From positions 124,001 to 188,000 of the forward strand of contig JAFUOI010000003.1 in the NCBI GenBank assembly GCA_017482005.1: 64,000 bases of DNA, read 5' to 3'. Position 1 is the stretch's first letter, and each line of letters opens with the position of its first letter. The notes under the pieces were generated by a model. It had not been told where the DNA came from. It saw nothing but the letters and a program-made list of their open reading frames with translations, and did not search any database. This document shows positions 8,914 through 17,049 of this stretch, in pieces. The stretch is from Lachnospiraceae bacterium (GTDB lineage: Bacteria > Bacillota_A > Clostridia > Lachnospirales > Lachnospiraceae). The position numbers and the translations under genes are program-made.

Positions 8914-9576
8914 AATTAGAAGGTTTTTGATGAATCCGCAAAAGCCGGGAGTTATTGAGAACGATTGAGGAACGGAGTTTCGTGGTAAGGTGCATGTGAG
9001 GAAGCGGTATGTGAGAAAGAATGTTCTGTGCAGGGAAGTGATATGTAAGGAAGAATGTTCTGTGCAGGGAAGCGGTATGTGAGAAAGAAAGCTCTGTGCA
9101 GGGAAGTGATATGTAAGGAAGAATGTTCTGTGTAGGGAAGCGGTATGTGAGAAAGAAAGTTCCGTGCAGGGAAGCGGTATGTAAAGAAGAATGATCTATG
9201 GGGAAACAGTATGTGCGGAAAGTTGGGTATATACGAAAAAAGTTTACATTAAGCGTCCAATTTGGAATTTGAAAATGGCAAGAAAATACAAATTTGGGTA
9301 CATGCAAATAAAGTTAATTCCGGTACCCTGAAAATAAAGAAAATCGTGGGTCTGACGAAGCGATTATTTTGTCTATACCCAAAAAGATAAAAAACCGCAA
9401 AATATATATTGCAAAACAGGAACCAAATTCAATATTATTACGCCTGTACCCAATAATCCGAAAAAGTCGGAAAAATCAAGTAATCCGAAAAAGTCAAAAA
9501 AATCAAGTAATCTGAAAAAGTCGGAAAAACAAGTAGTCCGAAAAAACCGCGAATAATCTCAACAAGTCCGGCGCAC
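8914..9576. repeat. Repeat-filled intergenic region C, with 34-bp and 27-bp tandem arrays and GGGTnYATG elements
   Basis: Six 34-bp units run from 9005 to 9208 in alternating types (GTATGTGAGAAAGAA and ATATGTAAGGAAGAA), so the higher-order period is partly 68 bp. TTGGGTnYATG-type elements follow: plus at about 9223 and 9293-9313, minus at about 9364-9385 and 9434-9455. Then about 3.5 copies of a 27-bp unit (TAATCCGAAAAAGTCGGAAA core) start at 9454, 9481, 9508 and 9534. No gene is supported. Confidence 0.75.
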
Positions 9577-9603
9577 AAAAAAACGGCGGACCAAGGTCCG
9601 CCG
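9577..9603 (-). terminator. Rho-independent terminator of the PAP2-family gene
   Basis: A perfect nine-base stem, CGGCGGACC and GGTCCGCCG with an AA loop (9584-9603). On the minus strand it is followed by seven Ts (complement of 9577-9583). It lies 27 bp after the stop of the minus-strand gene. Confidence 0.9.
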
Positions 9604-9630
9604 GGGGAAAATAAAACTCTTCCATTCAAA

Positions 9631-10083
9631 TTATCCAAGCAAAATTGCAATAACAATACCGAGCAGTGCTCCCATAAATACCTGGAGTTTGGTATGACCG
9701 ACAAACTCTTTGAGTTTCTCTTCGGTAGAGAGGGATTTGTCACTGATGCTTTCGAAGATTTCAATCATTTCATTTAAAACCTGTGCGTGCTTTCCGGCTT
9801 CCAATCGGACGCTGCATGCATCATGCATGACGATAATTGCAAGAATCGCAGCAATGGCAAATTCGGTGCTTGCCGGACCGACATTGATGAAAATCGTTGT
9901 TGCCAGAGCACAGACAGTGGCAGAGTGGGCACTTGGCATTCCGCCGTCTCCGATCAGTCTCTCCCAAACTAATTTACGGTAGACAATCAGATGTGTAATT
10001 GTTTTTAATACCTGTGCGCAAAACCAGCCGATGACTGCATTGATAAAAATCTGGTTCTGTAATAATTGTTCAAAATAATTCAT
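9631..10083 (-). CDS. Divergent PAP2-family membrane protein (DUF212, YuiD-like)
   Basis: A 150-residue protein with the DUF212 signatures GDGGMPSAHSATV (residues about 45-57), MHDACSVRLEAGKHAQVLN (about 85-103) and EFVGHTKLQVFMGALLG near the C-terminus. Four hydrophobic segments are visible. The family is related to acid phosphatases of the PAP2 type. Its substrate is unknown, though lipid phosphates are a fair guess. Length is normal for the family. It is monocistronic, divergent from manC and ended by a strong terminator, so it looks like a housekeeping neighbour rather than an EPS gene. Confidence 0.85.
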   Translation of the reverse strand: MNYFEQLLQNQIFINAVIGWFCAQVLKTITHLIVYRKLVWERLIGDGGMPSAHSATVCALATTIFINVGPASTEFAIAAILAIIVMHDACSVRLEAGKHAQVLNEMIEIFESISDKSLSTEEKLKEFVGHTKLQVFMGALLGIVIAILLG

Positions 10084-10170
10084 AAATCAATCCTCATTTG
10101 TTTGCATTTCAACCACAATTAGTATATCCTATTTTTATTAAAATCACAATCAAAATAAAAACAAGCTTAT

Positions 10171-10290
10171 AAGAAAACACAAATAAAGATACAAAAGAAG
10201 GTTAAGAAAACACAAACAAAGGTACAAAAGAGAGTTAAAAGAACAGAAAAGAGAAATAAAAGAACACAAACAAGGACATAAAAGAAATAA
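10171..10290. repeat. 33-bp A-rich tandem repeat, two good copies and degenerate ones
   Basis: Units at 10171-10203 and 10204-10236 read AAGAAAACACAAAnAAAG. Degenerate copies continue to about 10290. The array sits in the gap before manC and leaves little room for a promoter. Confidence 0.65.
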
Positions 10291-10333
10291 GATAAATAAT
10301 AAAACAGCACATGAAACAAGAAAGGCGAAAAGG

Positions 10334-11422
10334 ATGAAAACATACGGAGTCATCATGGCAGGAGGCGGAGGGACCAGATTCTGGCCTCTGAGCAGAAAAG
10401 AAAGACCGAAGCAGCTTCTCAATCTGAGCGGCAGAGATATTATGGTAAATGAGACAATTGACAGAATTGCTGCATCTGTGGGAAAAGACAATATCTTTAT
10501 CGTGACAAACGAGACGCAGGCTAAGCTTATGGAAACAGAGACTGCGGGAAGAATGGATCCGAAACGTATTTTGGCAGAGCCTGCGGCGAGAAATACAGCT
10601 GCCTGCATTGGTTATGCAGCGATGGAGATTGTAAAGAAATATGAGGACGGAATCATGTGCATTCTGCCTTCAGATCAGTTTGTAAAAGATACGGAAGAAT
10701 TTACACGTGTTATGGACGCGGCGATTTTAGCGGCGGAAGAGACGGATATGCTTGTGACAATCGGAATTCATCCTACATTTCCGGCGACGGGTTACGGATA
10801 CATATGCACGGAAAAAACCGGCGGTGAAAAGATCGGTGAAACCGGAAAAGAGTATTTCAAAGTCAAAGAATTTGTAGAAAAGCCGGATCTTGAGACGGCG
10901 GAAAACTACCTTGCGGACGGCAACTATGCATGGAACAGCGGAATGTTCATTTGGAAAGCATCTACAATACTCAAAAAGTTTGAAGCGCTTTTGCCGGATA
11001 TATATGAGTGCATTGCGCAGATTGGCGATGCGATGGGAACGGAACGGGAAGCGGAAGTGATTCAAAAGATATATCCTGAGATTCCGAAGATTTCCATTGA
11101 TTACGGTATTATGGAAAGAAGCCGTGACGTGATTATGATTGAGGGCGATTTCGGGTGGAATGATATCGGAAGCCTGGATATGCTGGGCATCATGAAAGAG
11201 GAAGATGAAAACGGCAATGTTATTTACGGAGAACAGATAAATCTCGATACCCAAAATTGTATTTTGTACGGAACAGATAAGCTGATTGCCACAATCGGAG
11301 TGGAAAATCTGATTGTGATTCAGGAAAAAGATGCAGTTTTAATTTGTGCCAAAGAGCGTGCTCAGGATGTAAAAAAAATCGTGGATACACTGTCCTCTCA
11401 GGCAAAAGAACAATATTTATAA
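10334..11422 (+). CDS. manC: Mannose-1-phosphate guanylyltransferase
   Basis: A 362-residue nucleotidyltransferase that makes GDP-mannose from mannose-1-phosphate and GTP. The signature MAGGGGTRFWPLSRKERPKQ has the intact Thr-Arg needed for catalysis. LPSDQFV and FVEKPD (acidic and lysine motifs), WNSGMFIW and GDFGWNDIGS complete the family pattern. It is the short form without the C-terminal phosphomannose isomerase cupin. It probably provides the GMP activity for gmd and fcl at the other end of the locus, because the second ManC-like protein (61002-63371) has a damaged signature. AAAAGG precedes the start. Confidence 0.9.
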   Translation: MKTYGVIMAGGGGTRFWPLSRKERPKQLLNLSGRDIMVNETIDRIAASVGKDNIFIVTNETQAKLMETETAGRMDPKRILAEPAARNTAACIGYAAMEIVKKYEDGIMCILPSDQFVKDTEEFTRVMDAAILAAEETDMLVTIGIHPTFPATGYGYICTEKTGGEKIGETGKEYFKVKEFVEKPDLETAENYLADGNYAWNSGMFIWKASTILKKFEALLPDIYECIAQIGDAMGTEREAEVIQKIYPEIPKISIDYGIMERSRDVIMIEGDFGWNDIGSLDMLGIMKEEDENGNVIYGEQINLDTQNCILYGTDKLIATIGVENLIVIQEKDAVLICAKERAQDVKKIVDTLSSQAKEQYL

Positions 11423-11439
11423 TCTGCCATTTCTTAAAA

Positions 11440-11456
11440 TGTCGAAAATTGTCGAT
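11440..11456. promoter_or_regulatory. Tandem 0A boxes upstream of the Spo0A-CTD gene
   Basis: TGTCGAA at 11440-11446 and TGTCGAT at 11450-11456 match the Spo0A operator (TTTGTCGAA type) in the same orientation, ten bases apart. A weaker TTAGTCGCAA lies near the -35 position at about 11500-11509. Binding by Spo0A or by the downstream protein itself is an inference. Confidence 0.6.
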
Positions 11457-11500
11457 GAGTTTTATTAGACATCTCGAAAAAAAGGGAGTATGATAATTTT

Positions 11501-11530
11501 TAGTCGCAAAATCCATTTCGATACTATAAT
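11501..11530 (+). promoter_or_regulatory. Promoter of the Spo0A-CTD gene
   Basis: TATAAT at 11525-11530 is a perfect -10 box. The -35 region (TAGTCG, 18 bases upstream) is poor and overlaps a 0A-like box, as in promoters activated by Spo0A. Confidence 0.5.
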
Positions 11531-11547
11531 AATAATAAGAGGCAGAC

Positions 11548-11946
11548 ATGAAAAGTAAATCAGAAAATAACGCGAGAAGAAATTACATTACAAAACTTAT
11601 GCTGGAGCTTGGGGTTCCGGCACACCTGAAAGGGTATCATTACATAAGAACCGCAGTTCTTATGGTGGCAGACAACATGGAGTTGGTAAGCAGCGTAACG
11701 AAGCTCCTTTATCCGGACGTGGCAAAACAGTATGACACGACCGGGCAGAAGGTCGAAAGAGCGATCAGGAATGCGATTGAAGTTTCGTGGCAGCGTGGAA
11801 ACATGGCGGCGATGGAAAGAATCTTCGGATTTTCTGCCAGCAGCGGAAAAGGCAGACCGACGAACAGCGAATACATAGCAAGACTTGCAGATGAAATTCA
11901 GCTGTTTTACGAAGATGCTGCTATGAGCAACAGAGTAGACGAATAA
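11548..11946 (+). CDS. Standalone Spo0A C-terminal DNA-binding domain protein
   Basis: A 132-residue protein made almost entirely of a Spo0A effector domain. GVPAHLKGYHYIRTAV, TKLLYPDVAKQYDTT, VERAIRNAIEVSWQRGN and GRPTNSEYIA match the conserved helices of the Spo0A C-terminal domain, including the recognition-helix region. The N-terminal receiver domain of true Spo0A (about 130 residues) is absent, so control by phosphorelay is not expected. It is probably a constitutive or level-controlled regulator that reads 0A boxes, possibly its own. A strong terminator separates it from neuB, but its position at the head of the EPS series suggests a link. Confidence 0.85.
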   Translation: MKSKSENNARRNYITKLMLELGVPAHLKGYHYIRTAVLMVADNMELVSSVTKLLYPDVAKQYDTTGQKVERAIRNAIEVSWQRGNMAAMERIFGFSASSGKGRPTNSEYIARLADEIQLFYEDAAMSNRVDE

Positions 11947-11949
11947 GAA

Positions 11950-11992
11950 AAACACCTGTTTGTGGGGCGACAACGCAGACAGGTGTTTTTAT
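11950..11992 (+). terminator. Rho-independent terminator after the Spo0A-CTD gene
   Basis: Stem ACACCTGT...ACAGGTGT around a long loop (about 11952-11987) followed by TTTTTATTTT. It begins about five bases after the stop codon. Confidence 0.85.
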
Positions 11993-12003
11993 TTTGCGCT
12001 GAC

Positions 12004-12033
12004 TTTACAAATACTATAGTTTGGGTGTAAAAT
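12004..12033 (+). promoter_or_regulatory. Candidate promoter of the main EPS gene series
   Basis: TTTACA (12004-12009), 18 bases, then TAAAAT (12028-12033), with a second -10-like TATACT at 12033-12038. It is the only plausible promoter between the terminator and neuB. Later genes in the series are joined by gaps of 50 bp or less. Confidence 0.45.
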
Positions 12034-12071
12034 ATACTAGATAATGCTCTAAAATAAGAAGGAGACACAAA

Positions 12072-12953
12072 ATGGCCAATAAAGAGATTAAAATCGGAAA
12101 TTATATTGTAAACGAAACCAGTCGTCCTTATATGATTGCAGAGATCGGAATCAACCATAACGGCGACATTGATATTGCAAAAAAACTCATGGATGCTGCC
12201 AGTGCGACAGGATGGCATAATGTGAAGTTCCAGAAAAGAACACCGGAGCTTGCGGTTCCGGAAGAACAAAAGAAAGTTCCCCGCTCAACACCGTGGGGCG
12301 AGATGACATATCTTGAATACAAATACAGAGTTGAATTTGAAAAAGAACAGTATGATATTATTGATGCCTACTGCAAAGATAAAGGCATGACATGGAGTGC
12401 GTCTCCGTGGGATATGCCGAGTCTTGAGTTTTTATTAAACTATGATATTCCGTATATCAAAGTGGCAAGTGCTTCTAACGGCCGTGATGAGATGATTGCC
12501 GAGGCTGCTAAGTCAGGCAAGCCGGTCATTCTTTCTACAGGTATGACGACGATGGAAGAAGTGGATCATGCGGTAGAAGTACTTGAAAAATACGGAAGCG
12601 GAGACTATATCCTGCTTCACACCAACAGTGCATACCCTGCGCCGGTGAAGGATTTAAATCTCCGCATGATTGAGACGCTCCGCAAGAGATTTGACTGTCT
12701 TGTGGGATACAGCGGACACGAAGAAAATCTTGAACCGTCCATTGCGGCAGCAGTGCTCGGCGCTTGTGTGATTGAAAGACATGTGACACTTTCACACAGT
12801 ATGTGGGGAAGCGACCACAAGGCAAGCCTTGAAGTACATGCCATGGACATGCTTAACAAGCGTATTCAGAATGTATACGAAGCACTGGGGGACGGTGTGA
12901 AATACATGTCAGAAAGTGAAGCGGCACAGCGTAAGAAACTCCGTACCGTGTAG
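12072..12953 (+). CDS. neuB: NeuB-family sialic/ulosonic acid synthase, without SAF domain
   Basis: A 293-residue TIM barrel of the NeuB family, which condenses PEP with an N-acyl hexosamine to a nine-carbon ulosonic acid. Motifs are IAEIGINHNGDI, VKFQKRTPELAVP, SPWDMPSLEFL, IKVASASN, ILSTGMTT, LLHTNSAYP, GYSGHE and ERHVTLSHSMWGSDH. The usual C-terminal antifreeze-like (SAF) domain of about 60 residues is missing, since the protein ends after the barrel. Sialic, legionaminic or pseudaminic product cannot be told apart. No NeuC-type epimerase is in the window. GGAG stands eleven bases before the ATG. Confidence 0.85.
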   Translation: MANKEIKIGNYIVNETSRPYMIAEIGINHNGDIDIAKKLMDAASATGWHNVKFQKRTPELAVPEEQKKVPRSTPWGEMTYLEYKYRVEFEKEQYDIIDAYCKDKGMTWSASPWDMPSLEFLLNYDIPYIKVASASNGRDEMIAEAAKSGKPVILSTGMTTMEEVDHAVEVLEKYGSGDYILLHTNSAYPAPVKDLNLRMIETLRKRFDCLVGYSGHEENLEPSIAAAVLGACVIERHVTLSHSMWGSDHKASLEVHAMDMLNKRIQNVYEALGDGVKYMSESEAAQRKKLRTV

Positions 12954-12988
12954 ATCAGATAAAAGAAGTACGGGAGACAGGGGACGAA

Positions 12989-14413
12989 ATGCAATCGATT
13001 AACCGAAAAGGAAGACTTTTAGAGACATACAGCTTAATATTGATCGATCTGCTTTGTGTAATCGCAGCAGTTGCCACTGCACTTCTTTTGAGGTTCGGCA
13101 ATGTGCAGCAGGCGCTTACCGTTCAGGTACATTACACAGTCGGAATCTATATGATGCTCTTCAGTTTGCTTTACAATGTATTGGCAGATTGGAACAGAGG
13201 ATTTTTTAAACGCGGATATTTTGTGGAGTTTGTTGCAGTTGTCAAATATGACATTGTTATGATGGCTGCAATTGCCTGCATTATGTATATGACACATGTG
13301 GCAGGTGATTACTCCAGACTGACGTTTGGATATTTCGCAGTGGCAAACCTTATTTATACTATGGCAGCACACTGCGGATTCAAAAATTTTATGCTGAAGT
13401 TTTATCAAAAGAGCAACAGCAGTGATAAGGTAATGGTCGTGACGGAGGGCGATTATGCGGAGGAACTGATCAAACGCATTCTCGCTTCCAAGCCGTGGAA
13501 CTACGAAGTGACCTCCATTGCGATTCTCGACTCGGATTTCGAGGGGGAGGAGATTATGGGGATTCCGGTAGTCGCAGGCAAGCACGACCTTTTTGAAGTG
13601 TCCAGACAGATGCCGCTTGACCAGGTATTTATGTATTTGCCGGGCATTCCGGCAAAGGAAGTGCGTTCTTACATCCTCGATTTTCAGTCCATGGGTGTTG
13701 TGTGCCATTACAATGTAGAGATGAAAGAGCTTAACCTTTCCGGCAAGACAGCAGGTGATTTTGCCGGCTATGCGGTGATGACATTCTCCATGCAGTATTT
13801 TGATTACCGACGCATGATTGTGAAGCGTTTTATAGACATTTGCGGCGGACTTGTGGGAAGCCTGATTACGATTCTGATGACACCGTTTGTGGCACTGGCG
13901 ATCAAGATAGAGTCCAGAGGTCCGGTGTTTTTTGCCCAGACCCGCATCGGTAAAAACGGAAGAAGATTTAAAATTTATAAGTTCCGTTCCATGTACATCG
14001 ATGCAGAAGAACGTAAGAAAGAACTGGCAGCGCAGAATGAAATGTCGGACGGACTGATGTTTAAGATGGAAAACGACCCGCGTATCACAAAAGTGGGGTG
14101 GTTTATCCGTAAAACAAGTATTGATGAGTTTCCGCAGTTCTTTAACATCTTAAAAGGCGATATGAGTTTGGTAGGTACCAGACCTCCGACTGAAGATGAG
14201 TTTGAACAGTACAGCAACCATTACCGCAGGCGTATGAGCATCACGCCGGGACTTACCGGAATGTGGCAGGTCAAAGGCCGTGGTAAGGTGGTAGACTTTG
14301 AAGATGTGGTGAAGCTGGACTTGGAGTACATCGACCATTGGTCGTTGACACTGGATTTTAAAATATTGTTCCAGACGGTGGGGGTTGTGCTGTTTGGAAG
14401 AGGCGCGAAATAA
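12989..14413 (+). CDS. Polyprenyl-phosphate sugar phosphotransferase, WbaP/EpsE-like initiating enzyme
   Basis: A 474-residue initiating transferase. Residues 1-130 hold four or five membrane helices. About 140-260 is a Rossmann CoA-binding-like domain. A further helix near 285 (GGLVGSLITILMTPFVALA) leads into the catalytic domain with RGPVFFAQTRIGKNG, FKIYKFRSMY, TSIDEFPQFFNILKGDMSLVG and TRPPT. It moves hexose-1-phosphate from a UDP sugar to undecaprenyl phosphate, the first step of the repeat unit. It lies 35 bp after neuB and 20 bp before the Wzz-like gene. Glucose, galactose or an amino sugar are all possible. Confidence 0.9.
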   Translation: MQSINRKGRLLETYSLILIDLLCVIAAVATALLLRFGNVQQALTVQVHYTVGIYMMLFSLLYNVLADWNRGFFKRGYFVEFVAVVKYDIVMMAAIACIMYMTHVAGDYSRLTFGYFAVANLIYTMAAHCGFKNFMLKFYQKSNSSDKVMVVTEGDYAEELIKRILASKPWNYEVTSIAILDSDFEGEEIMGIPVVAGKHDLFEVSRQMPLDQVFMYLPGIPAKEVRSYILDFQSMGVVCHYNVEMKELNLSGKTAGDFAGYAVMTFSMQYFDYRRMIVKRFIDICGGLVGSLITILMTPFVALAIKIESRGPVFFAQTRIGKNGRRFKIYKFRSMYIDAEERKKELAAQNEMSDGLMFKMENDPRITKVGWFIRKTSIDEFPQFFNILKGDMSLVGTRPPTEDEFEQYSNHYRRRMSITPGLTGMWQVKGRGKVVDFEDVVKLDLEYIDHWSLTLDFKILFQTVGVVLFGRGAK

Positions 14414-14433
14414 CGCAGGAGGAGAAATGCGAT

Positions 14434-15903
14434 ATGAACAAAAGTGTAGCAGAAAGAGAGATTAATTTGTTTGATATGCTTTGGGCTGTTTGTCAGAAGT
14501 GGAGAAGTATTGTTGCGGCAGCAGTGATATTGGCGGTACTGGCAGGCGGATTCAGTTATGTAAAAAGTATAAAAGATACAAAAGCGGCAGAAAATCCGAC
14601 AGTGATTTCAACAGAGGATATGTATGCGGAGTTGACATACGAGGAGCAGAAAACTTCGGATGTATATATGAGTTATAAGAAGACGTATGAAGAGCTTACT
14701 TACTATAATGAAAATGCACCATTGATGAAGTTGAATGCTAACGATTTTTACAAGGGTGAAGTGAGTTTTTATGTAGACAATTACTATATTGTGGAGTATC
14801 CTGTGATTGCCAAAGAGGATAACACGATTGCTGTGGTGAATGCATACAAAGCAACCGTCGGAACACAGGAGTTTGCACAGAAAATCGCAGAAATACTGGA
14901 CGATGTGCGAAAGCCTTCTTATGCCCTTGAGATGGTAGATTGCAGTGGCGTATATAGTGGAACTAATATACTTGAAAGTTCAGAGGAGAGAGGTGTTTTC
15001 TCGGTATCTGTATATGCAGCGGATGAAGCGACATGTGAGCAGATGAAAGAGCTTGTTAAAGAGTGTATTCTTGCAAGAAAATCCGAGATGACAAAGCAGT
15101 TCGGGAAACATGAGATTACCATTCTTCAGGAAACAATCAGCCAGACATCCAGTTCGGAGCTTTTAGAGGAACAGAAACTCAACATGGATATGGCGTACAA
15201 TTGCTCTAACAATATGTTTAATATGTCTCAGAAGTTTTCGGATGCGCAGGAGAAATATATAGAGACAGCACTGTCTGAAACGGCTGAAGTAGAGGAGGCT
15301 ACAGAGGAGGAGACAGTTGCAGCAACTCCGACCATCAGTAAAAAACTTATTGTTTTAGGTTTCCTCGGGGGAGCATTCCTTATGTTTGCTCTTTGGGCTC
15401 TTGTTTATATCATGAGCAACAGACTTCGTTTGGAAGATGATTTTGAGCAGATTTTTGCCTGCAAATTGCTCGGAAATGTACCCGTGAGCGGCATGGGTAA
15501 AAAGAAATGGTTCGCATTTATTGATGGTATATTTGAAAAGCTTCGCCATTTTAATCAGAGATATTTTGAAGAGGACGATGCCCTTGATATGGTGGCTGCA
15601 AATATTCGTATTGCAATGCAGAAAACGGACGCAAAGCGTGTGATGGTTACAGGTGCGGTTTGCGGGGATGATGAGAAAAAGGTGGCAGAAGCACTCACGC
15701 AACGTCTGAAAAAAGACGGTATTGAAATTGTGAATGAAAGCCCGGTATTATACAATGCAGAGTCTCTTGAGAAACTTGTAGAAATCGGATGTGTCGTTTT
15801 GGTAGAAAAGGCTGAGAAATCCCTTTATCAGGAAGTGGCAAGAGAGATCGAAATCTGTACACAGCAGGAAGTGAAGCTTCTTGGAACAGTAGTTGTGTAC
15901 TAA
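14434..15903 (+). CDS. Wzz-type chain-length protein fused to a degenerate BY-kinase-like domain
   Basis: A 489-residue protein. A first membrane helix (residues about 25-45) and a second (about 305-330, KKLIVLGFLGGAFLMFALWA) bracket an extracellular Wzz domain with helical, Glu-rich stretches. The cytoplasmic tail of about 160 residues resembles a CpsD-type tyrosine kinase fold. Where Walker A should be it reads VMVTGAVCGDDEKKVAE (near 401-417), without the GK(S/T), and no Tyr-rich tail is visible. I infer a pseudokinase that may keep a structural or regulatory role. No separate kinase or phosphatase gene is in the window. AGGAGG stands 11 bases before the start. Confidence 0.75.
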   Translation: MNKSVAEREINLFDMLWAVCQKWRSIVAAAVILAVLAGGFSYVKSIKDTKAAENPTVISTEDMYAELTYEEQKTSDVYMSYKKTYEELTYYNENAPLMKLNANDFYKGEVSFYVDNYYIVEYPVIAKEDNTIAVVNAYKATVGTQEFAQKIAEILDDVRKPSYALEMVDCSGVYSGTNILESSEERGVFSVSVYAADEATCEQMKELVKECILARKSEMTKQFGKHEITILQETISQTSSSELLEEQKLNMDMAYNCSNNMFNMSQKFSDAQEKYIETALSETAEVEEATEEETVAATPTISKKLIVLGFLGGAFLMFALWALVYIMSNRLRLEDDFEQIFACKLLGNVPVSGMGKKKWFAFIDGIFEKLRHFNQRYFEEDDALDMVAANIRIAMQKTDAKRVMVTGAVCGDDEKKVAEALTQRLKKDGIEIVNESPVLYNAESLEKLVEIGCVVLVEKAEKSLYQEVAREIEICTQQEVKLLGTVVVY

Positions 15904-15924
15904 AACGAAGATGAGGCAGAAGAT

Positions 15925-17040
15925 ATGAAAATAGCGATGCTTGGTCATAAAAGAATCCCGTCCCGTGAGGGCGGAATTGAAATTGTTGTCGAAGAACTTG
16001 CGACGCGTATGGCAAGTAAGGGGCATCAGGTAACATGTTATAACCGCAAAGGTCATCATGTCAGCGGTGCAGAGTATGACAGGACAACATTAAAAGAATA
16101 CATGGGTGTTCAACTGAAATCTGTTTTTACAATAGAGCAGAAAGGCTTGGCAGCAGTAACTTCCTCTTTCTTTGCATCTTTATGTGCAGCATTTGGGAAA
16201 TATGATGTTGTACATGTGCATGCAGAAGGACCGGCGGCATTTTGTTTTTTGCCGAGATTGTTTGGGAAAAGAGTGATTTGTACAGTACATGGTTTGGACT
16301 GGCAGCGTGAGAAATGGAAAGGTGGATTTGGAGCAAAATACATCCGCTTGGGGGAGAAGATGGCAGTTAAATATGCACACGAGATTATTGTACTGAGCAA
16401 AGGTGTGCAGGAATATTTTAAAGCTACTTATCAGCGTGAAACAAAGTTTATTCCCAATGGTGTAAATCGTTCGGAAGTGTTGCCGGCACAGATGATAGAA
16501 GAAAAATTTCATTTAGCAAAAGATGAATATATCCTTTTTCTGGGACGCATTGTTCCGGAAAAAGGATTGAAATATTTAGTGGAAGCTTTTAAGAATGTGC
16601 AGACAGACAAGAAACTTGTTATTGCCGGAGGTTCTTCTGATACAGAGGATTTCATGGAAGAGTTAAAAGAGATAGCACAATCAGATGAACGTATTTTGTT
16701 TACGGGATTTGTACAGGGACAGATGCTTGAGGAGCTTTATAGTAATGCTTATATTTATACATTACCATCAGATTTGGAAGGTATGCCCCTGAGTCTTTTG
16801 GAGGCTATGAGTTATAAGAACTGTTGTGTGGTTTCTGATATTCCGGAATGTGCGGAAGTGGTTGAGGATAAGGCGGCAGTATTTGAAAAAAGCAATGTGG
16901 AAAAATTGACACGGTGTTTGCAAAAACTTTGCGATAAGCCGCAGCTTGTGGCGCAGTATAAAGCACAGGCGGCGGATTTTATCTGCGAGAAGTACAATTG
17001 GGATGATGTGGTAGCACAAACGCTTGAGTTATATCAATAG
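15925..17040 (+). CDS. GT4 family glycosyltransferase
   Basis: A 371-residue GT-B enzyme. The N-terminal loop MLGHKRIPSREGGIEIVVEEL has the Gly-Gly acceptor-side pattern. VVHVHAEGP, TVHGLDWQREKW, IPNGVNR and the C-terminal donor site PSDLEGMPLSLLEAM (E-x7-E) are present. It adds a sugar to the growing lipid-linked unit on the cytoplasmic side. Donor unknown. It sits 21 bp after the Wzz-like gene and seven to ten bp before the next GT4, so transcription is shared. Confidence 0.85.
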   Translation: MKIAMLGHKRIPSREGGIEIVVEELATRMASKGHQVTCYNRKGHHVSGAEYDRTTLKEYMGVQLKSVFTIEQKGLAAVTSSFFASLCAAFGKYDVVHVHAEGPAAFCFLPRLFGKRVICTVHGLDWQREKWKGGFGAKYIRLGEKMAVKYAHEIIVLSKGVQEYFKATYQRETKFIPNGVNRSEVLPAQMIEEKFHLAKDEYILFLGRIVPEKGLKYLVEAFKNVQTDKKLVIAGGSSDTEDFMEELKEIAQSDERILFTGFVQGQMLEELYSNAYIYTLPSDLEGMPLSLLEAMSYKNCCVVSDIPECAEVVEDKAAVFEKSNVEKLTRCLQKLCDKPQLVAQYKAQAADFICEKYNWDDVVAQTLELYQ

Positions 17041-17049
17041 AGGTTAATG

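Noticed and set aside
7543..9208. CRISPR arrays
   Set aside because: Units are directly tandem with no variable spacers between them, and no cas genes are present.
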